A stretch of DNA of 64,000 nucleotides from Tupaia tana (GCA_026018925.1 JAKSZU010000016.1:744001-808000); one strand, 5' to 3'; positions 30,420 through 40,363 are shown, counted from the first letter of the stretch. Numbers and translations: made by a program. The notes: generated from the letters alone by a model not told the origin.

Positions 30420-30702
30420 TAAGATTTTTTTTATGTATTAATATTACCAGTTTTTAAATAATTATTTATTTAATTTTGTTTCTTCATTCATTTATTTTAA
30501 TTTGACCAGAAAGACACACACAGAGATTGAGAGAGAGGCAGAGAGAGATAGAGGGAAAGTGAGAAAGCAAGTCACTAGGTCTGGGATTTGAACTGTTGTT
30601 GGCTCTGCGGGCATGTCCAGTGCCTTAATCACCATGCCACCTGTTGGTCCCCAATATTATCATTTTAAAATTTGCTATAGGGCATGCATGCTCAGCTGGC
30701 CC
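30420..30702 (-). mobile_element. SINE-B nested in a SINE-A remnant, minus
   Basis: A minus SINE-B (ATTTTAATTTGACCAGAAAG ... CACCTGTTGGTCCCC, to about 30651) sits inside a short SINE-A remnant (TTTGCTATAGGGCATGCATG joined directly to AGCTGGCCCC). TAATATTACCA and CAATATTATCA may be the inner duplication. Confidence 0.7.
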
Positions 30703-30916
30703 CATGTGAAACATTTTTAAAATGTGCAATATCCTTTGACCAATTCTATTCCTATAAATATTAGGAAATAATCATAAACATATATAAACACTTATATATA
30801 TGGCTAGTCTTTGAAGTTACATGTAATAATTGAAAAATTAGAAATTGTTTTAATGACTGAAATTGAATTTTTATTTAATAACATAAGATATAGCCATATT
30901 TAAAATCACATTTCAG

Positions 30917-31133
30917 GGGGCCAGCAAATAGTGTGATGGTTAAGGCACTGGACTCCCACTTGGCTGACTGTGGTTCAAGTCCCAGACCTAGTAAAATCCC
31001 AAGAAGAGAATGGAGGAGAAGGGATTGCAATGTGGCCTTCCCTCCTGAGGGAGAGGGTGATTTCTCATTTTCCCTGTCTCTATCTCTCCAGCAAGTACAT
31101 GTGCCCTATGGCCAAAAAAAAAGAAAAAAAAAT
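30917..31133 (+). mobile_element. SINE-A with internal deletion
   Basis: Head GGGGCCAGCAAATAGTGTGA passes from CAAGTCCCAGACCTAGTA straight to AAATCCCAAGAAGAGAATGG, losing the GCATGCCC part. End CCCTATGGCCAAAAAA. Confidence 0.88.
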
Positions 31134-31844
31134 TCAGACTAATATATAGCGGCATGGGGACATTCCTAGCCTATTAACTAGAAAGGTAGATTGCAAAGAA
31201 AGAAACATGTACACATGTGCACAGAAAAAGAAATGGAAACACGTGTGGTGTGTATCAGCTAACAAAGGGGATATACCTCAAGAAATGTGTGGTCGGGTGG
31301 TTTCGCCCTGTGCGAACACTGTAGAGTTCTTGAACCGAGGTGGGATGGCCTCCACACCCAGCCTACTGAGTCCAGCTGCCGCCCCTGGGCTGTAAACCTT
31401 TAGCATGATGCTGTACTGAAGAGCATGTGCGATTGTTAGATAAGAGTAGGTATGCCTAACATACCTAAACACAGAAAAAGAGCAATAAAAATACGTAAAA
31501 GATAAACATGGCCCACCTCTACAGGGTACTTGCCAGAGTGCAGCTCTCAGGCCCGGCCGTCGCTCTGGGTGGGTCAGTGAGTGAGCAGCGAAGGCCCTGG
31601 CCTTTCTGGTACACAGCTGTGTACTGTCCACCCGAGCTACTCAATTTCTTTTTTTTTTTTCTTCAATATTGAATTAAGCTTAGCTTACTGTAACTTTATT
31701 ATTTTATAAACTTTGTAATTAAAAAAATGTTTAACTTTCAGACTCTTTTGTAATAACATCAGCTAAAAACACACATTGTACAGCTGTACAAAAATATTTT
31801 CTCTCTTTATACCTTTATTCTATAAGCTTTTTTCTGTTTTTAAA

Positions 31845-32062
31845 ATTATTTAATTGCCAGAGGGCATTTGCACACACCTCAAAAAGAGACAGACAGAGAA
31901 AGGGAGAGAAACACCCCCATGTGGTGTGGTTGTGCTGCAGTCCCTTTCTCGTAGGGATTTTGGGCACATGCCCCCAGCATGTTTTTCAAGCCACTGGGGA
32001 TTCAAACCATGGTTGGCCATGTGGGAGCCAGCTCCCCAACCACTAAGCTATAGGACTAACCC
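31845..32062 (-). mobile_element. SINE-A inside Tigger, minus
   Basis: AATTGCCAGAGGGCATTTGC at the tail end, TTCAAACCATGGTTGGCCA, and a head ending CCACTAAGCTATAGGACTAA. Diverged. Confidence 0.8.
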
Positions 32063-32108
32063 TTTGTTTATTAAGCTTTTTAAACATACTGGTTAAAAAC
32101 TAAGATGT

Positions 32109-32640
32109 GGGGGCCAACAGGCGGCATAGTGGTTAAGGCACTGAACTCCCATGTGGTTGACTGCATTTTTTTTTTTTTTTTTGGAGAGGTTTTTCGCTAT
32201 AGGGTGCGTGCGCTCGCCAGACAGACAGAGAGAGACATAGAGACAGAAAGCGAGAAATCACCCCCCAGGGGGGATGGTCACGCCACAATCCCTTCTCCTC
32301 CATTCTCCTCTTGGGATCTTGGGCACGCACGCACACGCGCCCGGCGTGAGTTGTAAGCCACCGGGTCCGAGACGCGAACCACGGTCGACTACGTGGGAGT
32401 CCAGCGACATAGCCATTACGCTAACTGCTGGTTCCCTGGTTGACTGCATTTTGAGTCCTGGACCCAGCAGCCTAAAACTCATGCCAGGCGTGTGTGTGTG
32501 TGTGTGTGTGTGTACGTACACACCCAAAATCCTGAGAATGGAGGAGAAGGGATTACAACGTGGTTTCTCACTTCCTGTCTCTCTGGTGAATGCACACGCC
32601 CTATAGCAAAAATCTCTCTCAAAAATAAAAAAAACAGAAA
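32109..32640 (+). mobile_element. SINE-A host with (GT)n, split by a younger SINE-A
   Basis: GGGGCCAACAGGCGGCATAG head, interrupted at 32170-32436, resuming TTGAGTCCTGGACCC. It has a (GT)n run near 32490-32512, a deletion after GGAGAAGGGATTACAACG, and the end CCCTATAGCAAAAATCTC. Confidence 0.9.
32170..32436 (-). mobile_element. Young SINE-A nested in SINE-A, minus
   Basis: Full length with T-run, GGTTTTTCGCTATAGGGTGC, GTTGTAAGCCACCGGGTCC and the head end GCTAACTGCTGGTTCCC. A perfect 16-bp duplication TGGTTGACTGCATTTT flanks it (about 32154-32169 and 32437-32452). Nearly identical to the copy at 33.6 kb. Confidence 0.97.
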
Positions 32641-32755
32641 CACACAAAAAACGCAAACCGCACATGCCTACATTAGCCTAGGCCTGCAAGGGTCAGGATC
32701 ATCTACACAACCGTCTTCCACCTCCATAACTCGTTCACTGGAAGGGCGGCAGGGG

Positions 32756-33098
32756 CTGTTTGCATCTGTTCTGTTGCTAATTATGGAAATATAAAACCAG
32801 AAGCATGTTCAGCTCACAGTAGGGACTTGCGTGGTCCAGGGGCTGCCCCTGCTGAGAGTCCTCTGGCTGAGTGAAAACACGGAGGGTTGGAGCCTGTGCA
32901 GAGCAGACACACCTCAGTCCTGTACCCACTCCTTGTAAACCTGCCAGGACTCACTGCAGGTCCAGCTCTGAGGCCGTCCCACCTCCATGAGCCCTGCAGT
33001 TCACCTCCATAGCCAGAATAATTCTCTACTTCATCCCCTAACGACAAAGCAAATTCCAGCACGTGCGCTCCCGGAGGACAGGTTCAGACTGTAACGAG
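32756..33098. other. Unrecognised insert within Tigger
   Basis: About 340 bp breaking the Tigger match between GGAAGGGCGGCAGGGG and GGCAGTGACGCGCC. No terminal repeats or known family recognised. It may be an older insertion or a diverged internal Tigger part. Confidence 0.4.
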
Positions 33099-33474
33099 GG
33101 CAGTGACGCGCCAAAGCTGTCATCTGTGATAACAAGGTTTTCTTCTGGAATTCCTCTCAATGAGCCTGTGTTTTGTGTGACTGGCAGCACAGTAGGTTTG
33201 TTGACACCAATGTCGCCACAAATACGTGAATAACACACAGTACCTCGACATTACGAAGCGACCACATCGCCAGCTGACCAGTTTCTCAGCTCCTTAATGA
33301 TTTTATGGGCCAGTGTCATACGTGCACCTGGTCAGCTGTCAGCCAGAATGCTATGTGGCGTATAATTGTATTTGTTTTTTATACTTTCTCTATTAAGGTT
33401 TTCGTTTGTTTGTTTGTTTGTTACAATGAACATGTATTCCTTTTGAAATCGGAAAAACTTTTTTCTTAAAAAAT

Positions 33475-33985
33475 GAGTCAGCAGGTGGCATGGTGGTTAA
33501 GGTGCTGGATCCCAGATGACCAACCCTGGGGTTTGAGTCCTGGATCCAGCAGCTTTTCTTTTTTTTTTTGGAGAGGTTTTTCGCTATAGGGCGCGTGCGC
33601 TCGCCAGACAGACAGAGAGAGACATAGAGACAGAAAGCGAGAAATCACCCCCCAGGGGGGATGGTCACGCCGCAATCCCTTCTCATCCATTCTCCTCTCG
33701 GGATCTTGGGCACGCACGCACACGCGCCCGGCGTGAGTTGTAAGCCACCGGGTCCGAGACGCGAACCATGGTCGACTACGTGGGAGTCCAGCGACGTAGC
33801 CATTACGCTAACTGCTGGTTCCCGATCCAGCAGCTTTTAAACTCATGCCAGGTATGTGTGCATGCCCATATACTGGGGCAGAGGCTGTAGGTGGGTTGCT
33901 GGTTGCTGTGTCAAGACCCTGTTGGGAGTACCTGCCTCTCTGTCTCTGTTTCTCTCACTCATGAAAGAAATAAATAAACTTAACC
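33475..33985 (+). mobile_element. SINE-A/SINE-C composite host, split by young SINE-A
   Basis: Starts with a SINE-A head (CAGCAGGTGGCATGGTGG) and continues after the inserted copy with AACTCATGCCAGGTATGTG. It then passes into SINE-C sequence GCTGTGTCAAGACCCTGTTG and an ATGAAAGAAATAAATAAAC tail. Confidence 0.8.
33558..33823 (-). mobile_element. Young SINE-A nested in composite SINE, minus
   Basis: Full length, nearly identical to 32170-32436: shared GTTGTAAGCCACCGGGTCC, GAGACGCGAACCATGG and GCTGGTTCCC. A perfect 15-bp duplication GATCCAGCAGCTTTT flanks it (33543-33557 and 33824-33838). Confidence 0.97.
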
Positions 33986-34286
33986 AAAGTAGCAGTAGTG
34001 ACATTGCTCAGGTTTTGTAATCAATAGTTAACAAGAGAGAGCGAGAGAATAAAGTCAGTAACCAGCCTGTACTTTCAGGGCTGTGCTACTTTACCCGGCA
34101 GCAAATCAAGGCCTTCCCCAGCCGGTCGGCCTGAACCGGCACACAGAGGCGTCCTCCTAGCTGCACGGGGCTGGTTCTGCCTCTCGGCACTCCAGGGAGA
34201 GTGGGCAGCTCTTGTTGCCACACGCTACTGAATTGGTCAGACATGTAAAAGACATGCTCTTCTCAGCAGAATATAAACAATATACC

Positions 34287-34503
34287 GGGCTGGCCCCACG
34301 GCCTAGGGGTTCCCCAGAGAGCCAGACCTCCACATGGCAGGCTATGCAATTTGAATCTCAGTCCCAGTGGCTTAGAACAACTCAACAGGTTGGAAACATG
34401 GAGGAAGGGTTGTGGTATGACAACAATCTTTCTCTTTCTTCCTCCCTTTCTGGTACATGTACATACTGCCTGTCTACCCTCTCCCCGCCTAAAAAAAAAA
34501 ACA
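34287..34503 (+). mobile_element. SINE, diverged SINE-A-related
   Basis: Head GGGCTGGCCCCACGGCCTAG, then ACATGGAGGAAGGGTTGTGG and a CTCCCCGCCTAAAAAAAAA end. Confidence 0.7.
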
Positions 34504-34739
34504 GTAAAAAAATACAAAGCACTTCTCACTTTCCATGAAGTCCTCTTTGACTTGTTTTCTGCCCACTGTACGCACTTCTTGTACCATCCTCCCCAAACTC
34601 GGAGGCAGTTTTTGCTATTTTCCTCCTTGCCTATCATTGTTCCCTGGTCGTTACAATAAAATGATTGCATTCACTCAGGGAGCAGGGGTCAAAATGGAAA
34701 GAATGCAGTTTGGAAAAGCAGGCTCACTATTCCTAGCCC

Positions 34740-34830
34740 TGTTACCTGGCCAAACTGGCCATCCTCTCTGAGCTGTGGCTTCCTTCCTAATCTGTAAACA
34801 AGCTGTGGCCACCTCTCCCTGCACGGTTTG
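34740..34830 (+). mobile_element. MIR fragment
   Basis: TTACCTGGCCAAACTGGCC, then CTCTCTGAGCTGTGGCTTCC and TCCTAATCTGTAAACA, resembles the MIR core. Confidence 0.5.
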
Positions 34831-34939
34831 AGGTGGAAATGGTACTAAAAGTACAGAGATCAATGTGAAACATGGCATGTGTATGACATCTTTTGTATGG
34901 AATGCAGTAGTAAAGTCTTAAGAAATAAGAGACAGTATT

Positions 34940-35415
34940 GCATTATGGAGCTGTGAAGGTGGGCGTTAAAGTCAGACCTCTGTGCGCACCCCGAGCAAAT
35001 CAGCTTCTCCTTCCTCTGTTTCTATTTTGGGAGGAATAACGCACTAGTGGGAATAATGGCACTTCACAGAGTGACATAGGGGCAAAATGAAAAATGCACA
35101 CACCAGCAGATGGCGTAATGGTTACATTGTTGGACTCCCATGTAGTCAGCTGTGGTTCGAGTCCCGGACACAGTGACTTTAAACATGCCGAGCAGATGTG
35201 CATGTGTGTCCAAGATCCCAAAATGAGAATGGAAGAGACAGGATTGTGGCATGGCCATCCCCCTTGGGCAGGGGGTAATATCTCATCTTCTGTCACTCTG
35301 TTTCTCTCTGGTGAGTGCATGTGCCCTATAGCAAAAATCTCTCTTAAAGAGAAAATGCACACAAAGCGCTTCCTATGTACCTGGCACATAATAAGCACTT
35401 AGCAAATGTAAGCTG
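34940..35415 (+). mobile_element. MIR split by a SINE-A
   Basis: The left part (34940-35101) has GTTAAAGTCAGACCTCTGTG and GAGCAAATCAGCTTCTCCTT. The right part (35352-35415) has CTGGCACATAATAAGCACTT AGCAAATG, the MIR 3' end. Confidence 0.8.
35102..35351 (+). mobile_element. SINE-A inserted in MIR
   Basis: CCAGCAGATGGCGTAATGG head, GGTTCGAGTCCCGGACAC and CCCTATAGCAAAAATCTC end. Flanked by the duplicated MIR sequence AAAATGCACAC (35090-35101 and 35352-35362). Confidence 0.93.
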
Positions 35416-35454
35416 CGGCTGCAGGACACTAACCAGGGGACACGTCAACGCGAA

Positions 35455-35700
35455 ATGTATCCTGGGGCAGAAAGCATGGACAATCCGGGTTGTTGGGGGC
35501 ACAGGGTAGGAGGATCTAGTAGCTTCTGGTAATCAGTCTAGGAAGGCTTCATGGAGCATATGGACTTTCTGAACTCTTGGATTACAGTTGGAAAATGAGT
35601 TGTCTGCTGTCAGTGGAGCTGAACACCCGATGCAGTTTGGAAGTAGGCCGAGTCGGAGTGAGGTGGCCAGGAGGTTGAAAATTATGAAATAAGGAATGTG
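35455..35700 (+). mobile_element. L2 LINE fragment
   Basis: CAGTCTAGGAAGGCTTCATG and TTTCTGAACTCTTGGATTAC follow the L2 stretch 'gggaaggcttcctggagg...tgagtcttgaaggat'. Confidence 0.5.
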
Positions 35701-35702
35701 GA

Positions 35703-35935
35703 GTTGGCCCAACTGCAGTGGTAGGGCAGGCGGTAGGGTGCTGCTACATGAGTAGGACCACAGGGGAGGGATGGGTTTGGTTCCTAGACCAGCTTCAGCA
35801 GGCCGGCCATGGCAGTAAGTGCCTGCAATTCCAGCAGAATGGGAGGCCGGGACAGGATAGCGGCATGGGAGAACCTGCCAAGAAATACCTTTCTCTCTAC
35901 TCTCCGTCTCGCTCATTAAAAACGAACAAGTGGAC
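35703..35935 (+). mobile_element. SINE-C
   Basis: GTTGGCCCAACTGCAGTGGT head-like start, CAGCAGGCCGGCCATGGCAG, and an end with CTCCGTCTCGCTCATTAAAA. Confidence 0.6.
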
Positions 35936-36440
35936 TCAGCCTTTAGTTTGGTAACCAAAATGTAAGCCTAGCTTGCCCTGTGTGAAGTTCTAAAACAGAG
36001 CAGCCCAGGCCCGCGGGACTGTTTGGAAAGGCTGGAAGGGGACGGGCCGTGGGCTGAAGCCATGCTTAGTGAACAGTGTTACAAACACCCTGGCCACGCA
36101 GGAGGGCGGGCCGGTGGCATCTGTTGCTGAAGGCAGGCCTGCTGGATAGGCCAACAGGTGACTGGATGAGATGGAAGCGTCGTGGGGTTTTGAGAAGGCC
36201 AGGAAGGAAGAGCCGTTTTTAGGAGGTACTCGAAAGTGGGGGCTGGAGGCCTCCTCTCCTAAGAGGAACGCTCCTCTCTGAGACATGAGGGCCCCGGAAA
36301 GGACACTGGATTCCCCTTTTCCAAGAGGAGGGCTGGTGCCCTCTCCGTAAGGGATTCGGTGTCGGAATCTACCTGTCTTCAACCCAAGCTCTTGGGCAAG
36401 GCGGGCGCAGCCGTTACTGAAGAGTGGAGGGAAGGCCTAA
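35936..36440. other. Unique sequence leading into CpG island 2
   Basis: Rising GC content. No exon recognised. Confidence 0.4.
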
Positions 36441-36790
36441 CCCATGAGAAGGACGACGGCCGCCAAAGGCCGTCGGGGCCGCTGCAGTCCAGCACCCCGA
36501 CAGACTCGGGAAACTGAGGTTCAGGACCGCAGCCCCCCGCTGAGCAATATGGATATGTGCGGTTCACTTCGCTCCCCAGTTTCTCTCCGTTCCCTCCTCC
36601 CAAACTGTAATCTCTGTTTCCCATCTGCACGGAGCAGGAAGGAACCCTCGTTCAGTTCTGGGGCGGCTACGCGGAGCAACCACAAGTCTCCTTTAAAGGC
36701 GTCCCCTTGGCTCCCCTCCGGCGGCTTTGATGTGCCCCCCGCGTGTCCTCGTTGGCCACTTCGAGCAGCTCCGCGCCCCCTCCCAGAGCC

Positions 36791-36802
36791 CCAGCCAATC
36801 AG
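36791..36802 (+). promoter_or_regulatory. CCAAT box (NF-Y site)
   Basis: CCAGCCAATCAG fits the NF-Y consensus (CCAATCAG). At about 430 bp upstream of the candidate ATG it fits a transcription start near 36.85-36.95 kb. Confidence 0.6.
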
Positions 36803-36879
36803 CTCCCTCCTCTCGTGCTCCCCGGGCTCCCAGGGATGTACCATATGGAGCGCGGGGGAGGAGGGCAGCGCAGTGGCCC

Positions 36880-37232
36880 TGGCGGTCGCTTTACCTTCTG
36901 CATAGGACTCGGGGCACCCCGCGAGCGTCCGTGCCTTCGGGCCGAGCGCCGTCCCCTCGGGCCTTCCCCCGTGCCAGCCCCAGAGTGGCGCCGAGGTCGC
37001 CCGCCCCCAGGTGCTGCCCAGTGGTCCGGCCGGACGCGCAGCCCCCGCCCTCCCATGTGCCCGCCCAGCCCGCGGCGGAGCGGCTGCTCCCGCTGCTCCT
37101 GCCGCCGCCGGAGCCGAGCCGGACGCGGGACGCTGCGCGGGCGCGCCGGGGCTGCGGGGCCCGTAGTGGGGCTGGGCGCCCGGCCGGCCGCGGGGACGCC
37201 GGCGCCGAGGGACACGGCAACATGAGGCGGAG
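36880..37232 (+). other. Probable first exon of a plus-strand gene (5' end uncertain)
   Basis: A GC-rich leader runs to ACACGGCAACATGAGGCGGAG, followed by GTGAGGCC, a good donor at 37232/37233. A frame in phase with this ATG stays open upstream to about 36727, so an earlier start cannot be excluded. The 5' end is placed by distance from the CCAAT box only. All sequence to the right end of the window would then be intron 1 or later. I do not recognise the gene. Confidence 0.55.
37222..37232 (+). CDS. Possible first coding codons, M-R-R-(R/S)
   Basis: ATG AGG CGG AG, then a donor in phase 2, preceded by GGCAAC at the Kozak position (A at -3). Without splicing the frame would stop after four codons (TGA at 37234), so the ATG is useful only if the donor is used. 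A first coding exon of 11 nt is unusual but known. An upstream in-frame start at 36727-37221 is the alternative. Confidence 0.35.
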
Positions 37233-37960
37233 GTGAGGCCACGACGCGCCCCAACCGCCCGGGCCGCCGCATCCCACCGCGCCCCGAACACGGGGGTATG
37301 GGCCCGGGCTCACCTCGGCGTTGGTTCTGGAGCCGGTGGCCACCGTGCCCGACTTGTGGCCGAGGTCCTCCCTCCGGGCCACCCGAGGGCTTCGGCCGCC
37401 TGGCGTGGGTGCCTGCTCCCGGCGGCCGGGCTCCCTCGCCGGCTAGCAGCGCCCGAGAACCCGCGGCTCGCGCTTCCCGGCCTCCTGGCCCGTCCTTGAC
37501 CTCCGCGATGGGTGCGGGGTCGGGCCGGCGACCGGGACTCGGGGAGAGGGCAAGGCCGGGGAGGCTCCGACTCGAACTCGGCGCAGGGCGGGCGCGCGGG
37601 GCCGGCCTGCCTCCGTGTCCGCCCGCAGGGCCCGGCTGGCGCGCCGCGAGCCGGCTGGGGCGGCGGCAGGTGGCCGTGGGGACCCCGGCAGCCGTGGGCG
37701 AGCCGGGCGATGGCGCCGTGAGGCCCGGGCCACTCCGGCAGTGGTCGTCCGAGATCACCTTGAGCCCGCCCCAGCCGGGCGCGCGGAGCCGGGCTGTGCG
37801 GGCTTGGCGGGTCCGGCGCCCCACCCAGCACATGGCCGCAGCGGTGGGCCGTCCAGCCCCGCCGTGGCCGGGTGTCAGGGACAGGGTCCCAGGACGAGGC
37901 CAGAGCCAGCCAGCGTCGGAATGCGCAGAAAGTCTGTCCGGGAGTACACCGCGGGCGTGT

Positions 37961-38515
37961 TCTTTCAGGGTTGGTTTTAAGCGGGCGTCACGGTTTTCAC
38001 GAAGCGGGTTAATGCAGAGGAGTGGACGGGGGTTGTGGACAAGCGAACTTTTACAGCTGATTACTTTCTGTTTGTTTCTAATTGGGACGGGGATACAGAG
38101 GATGGTATTTAAAGTCAGGGCACCCGTGTGTGGTCCCATCTGTCAGTGGTTGCTGGTGTCCCCGTGCGAAGGAGTTAGGTCTCACCGCACAGACACCTCA
38201 GGACCAGGGCTGCTGCAGGACCTCACTGGCTGTCACCTGGCCACAGGTGCCTGCGTTGCCCTGCCTCTCCCTGTGAGGACGGCTCTCCAGGGCTTTAAGA
38301 AGATATTATAAGTCCCAGAGTTGCTGTCAGACTGCCCAGGTCAGAAAGTTGGCCCTGATTGTTTTAGCCCTGCAGTCAGTTTTTCTTGGGCTCCGGTTGT
38401 AAAAGTCCTTAAGCTTTTTTGATAGTGTATTAAATAACACAAGTTGATTTCAGAACTGTCGGAAAGTCACATTTTGGGTGTTCCTCTTACGAAGAGTCGT
38501 TCAGAACTTGGGCCT
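37961..38515. other. Unique intron-like sequence
   Basis: GC content falls away from the island. No exon recognised. Confidence 0.45.
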
Positions 38516-38773
38516 GGGGACCAGCAGTTGGCGTAGTGGCTATGTAACTGGACCCCCATGTAGTGGACCGTGGTTTGAGTCCCGGGCCTGCCGACTTAGA
38601 ACTCGCGCTGGCCGTCCCATGTGTGTGCATGCCCAAGATCCCGAGAGGAGGATGGAGGAGAAGGGATTGCAGTGTGGCCATCCCCTCTTGGGGGGGGGGG
38701 GTGAATTCTCGCTTTCTGTCTCTCTTTCTGGTGAATGCACGTGCCCTATAGCAAAAACCTCTCCAGAAAACAA
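38516..38773 (+). mobile_element. SINE-A
   Basis: GGGGACCAGCAGTTGGCGTA head and CCCTATAGCAAAAACCTC end, with a (G)12 run near 38690. The flanks share AGAACTTG. Confidence 0.93.
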
Positions 38774-39103
38774 AGAACTTGACCCTGACTCGTTTTTGTG
38801 ATCACAGCACTGACATTAGAATGTCTGGAAATTATTTCCGGATTGTAGTATTTCTCCCCTACCCGGATGACCTCCTCAGTGGTTATTCCAGGGTTTCTAG
38901 GTGAGGGGGAGAGCAGACTTTGGCCATCACGGAGATGAAGTACGTGAGCACAGTGCTCAGTTCCGTAGGAGGTGGAAGTAAACTTTCTCCTTGGGTTTGG
39001 GAGACCTGGGGATGAGCAAACTGGATGCGGTTAGATTGTATACTCCCTTCTTAAGTTAGGAGAGTTACCTCCCTCTTACTCCGCCTATTCCAGTCCCCTG
39101 CTC
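38774..39103. other. Unique sequence
   Basis: Nothing recognised. Confidence 0.4.
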
Positions 39104-39366
39104 TTTTTTTTTTTTTTTTTTTTGAGAGAAAGAGAGATGTTTTTTGCTATAGGGGCCCATGTACTCACCAAAGAGACAGAAAGTGAGAAATCCCTCTCCA
39201 GGGGGATGGCCACGCCACAGTCCCTTCTCCTCCGTCGTCCTCCTGGGATTTGGGGCATGCACATGCGCACACTGGTGTGAGTTTCAAGTCTCCAGGTCCA
39301 GGACTTGAACCACGTTTGGCCATGTGGGCGTCTAGTGCCTTAACCACTACGCCAGCCGCTGGCCCC
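39104..39366 (-). mobile_element. SINE-A, minus
   Basis: T-run, TTTTTTGCTATAGGGGCCC, ACTTGAACCACGTTTGGCC and a head ending CGCCAGCCGCTGGCCCC. Confidence 0.93.
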
Positions 39367-39610
39367 GTCTGACTTTTTTTGATGGTGGGGAATACACGCA
39401 TGCACATATGAGCGTGAGGGAGAGAAGCACCCTCAGTAGGGTCTCTGCTTGCACACGTGTGTGGCGGGAGAGAAACACCCCTGGCAGGATCTTGTCTCAC
39501 CTTGGTCCCCAGCCCTGCCCCTCCAGCCCCCAGATGCTGGGCCTGCGTGGGCTGTGTTCTCAGGCCCGCCGGTGGCTCTGTAGCTCCTAGCCATGCAGGG
39601 CTCGGCTTCC
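39367..39610 (-). mobile_element. Possible SINE-C, minus
   Basis: GA-rich start with GGAGAGAAGCACCCTCAGTAGGGTC and a GC-rich remainder. The order resembles SINE-C but is weakly supported. Confidence 0.35.
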
Positions 39611-39640
39611 CTGCTGTGCCAGGGCAGCTGCCCCCCCCCC

Positions 39641-39826
39641 TTTTTTTAAGAATTATTTAATTCCATTTGTTATTATAATTAGTATAATTATTTTAATTTG
39701 ACCAGAGAGAGAGAGAGAAAGGAAAAGCAAAAAAGCAAGTTGCCAGGTCCAGGATCAGACCTGTGACTGGCCATGTGTGGCCATGTGGGAAGTCCAGCAT
39801 TTTTACCACCACTCCACCTGCTGCCC
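39641..39826 (-). mobile_element. SINE-B, minus
   Basis: ATTTTAATTTGACCAGAGAG tail end, AGCAAGTTGCCAGGTCCAG, and a head ending CCACTCCACCTGCTGCCCC. Confidence 0.9.
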
Positions 39827-39870
39827 CTCTCCCCTGACATTTTAATGGTATGTTAAAAATGAAACTCACA

Positions 39871-40108
39871 GGCCAGCAAATGGCATGGTGGTTAAGATGC
39901 CAGACTCTCACATAGCTGACTGCAGTTTGAGTCCCAGATCTGGCAACTTGGAAATCACGCCAGGTGCATGTGCATGTGCATGTGAGCCTAAATCCTGAGG
40001 AGGAGGATTGTGGAGTGGCTGTCCCCCCAGGGGCGGTGTGGGAGAGTTTCCTTACTTTCTCTCTCTATTGTAAGCACATGCGCCCTATGACAAAAACCTA
40101 AACAAACA
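39871..40108 (+). mobile_element. SINE-A
   Basis: GGCCAGCAAATGGCATGGTG head, GTGCATGTGCATGTGCATG expansion, and GCGCCCTATGACAAAAACC end. Confidence 0.9.
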
Positions 40109-40129
40109 CAAAGCAACCAGGGACTTATA

Positions 40130-40363
40130 CACAGATAGCATAATGGTTACATCGCTGGACTTCCATGCAGTGACCGCAGTTCGAGTCCCGGACCCATGGC
40201 TTAAAACTCATGCCGGGTGCATGTGCATGCATGCCCAAGGTCCCAAGAGGAGAGTGGAGGAGAAGGATTGTGGCATGGTCACCCCCCAGGAGGGTGTGAT
40301 TTCTCACTTTCTCTCCAGTGAGCACAAACGCCCTATAGCAAAGAGCTCTAAAAAAAAAAAAAG
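40130..40363 (+). mobile_element. SINE-A, 5' end slightly truncated
   Basis: AGATAGCATAATGGTTACAT, GTTCGAGTCCCGGACCC, and CGCCCTATAGCAAAGAGC with poly(A). Confidence 0.9.

Larger units (their letters stand above)
30280..31230 (+). mobile_element. Old L1M ORF2-end, interrupted by SINEs
   Basis: Collinear pieces at 30280-30415, 30703-30916 and 31134-31230: CATTGGTGGTGGGAATCAAA, AGGAAATAATCATAAACATA and TAATTGAAAAATTAGAAATT. GTGAAACATTTTT occurs on both sides of the SINE cluster at 30.42-30.70 kb as a target duplication. Confidence 0.75.
31243..33373. mobile_element. Tigger-type (pogo) DNA transposon, interrupted
   Basis: The left part has GGGGATATACCTCAAGAAAT and GGTTTCGCCCTGTGCGAACA. The right end has GACTGGCAGCACAGTAGGTT, TTTATGGGCCAGTGTCATAC and a terminal GCTATGTGGCGTATAATTGTA-like end. 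These follow a mammalian Tigger whose ends read like 'cagtcatgcgtcgcttaacgacg'. SINEs at 31845, 32109 and 32170 and an unrecognised insert at about 32756-33098 lie inside. No intact transposase frame is seen. Confidence 0.75.
36440..37960. promoter_or_regulatory. CpG island 2 (promoter)
   Basis: About 1.5 kb, the most CpG-dense part of the window, strongest at 36.85-37.75 kb. It contains a CCAAT box, a GC-rich 5' leader and a consensus splice donor right after an ATG. Very long frames on both strands (up to 446 codons) are composition artefacts. Confidence 0.92.

Noticed and set aside
37222-37232. Naming the gene at CpG island 2 from the start M-R-R-R or M-R-R-S
   Set aside because: Many proteins begin this way and no downstream exon could be joined in phase, so a symbol would be a guess.
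36799-38139. A 446-codon minus-strand frame and a 337-codon plus-strand frame in CpG island 2
   Set aside because: Stop codons are rare in such GC-rich DNA. The frames overlap each other and show Arg/Pro/Gly/Ala-rich composition without domains.
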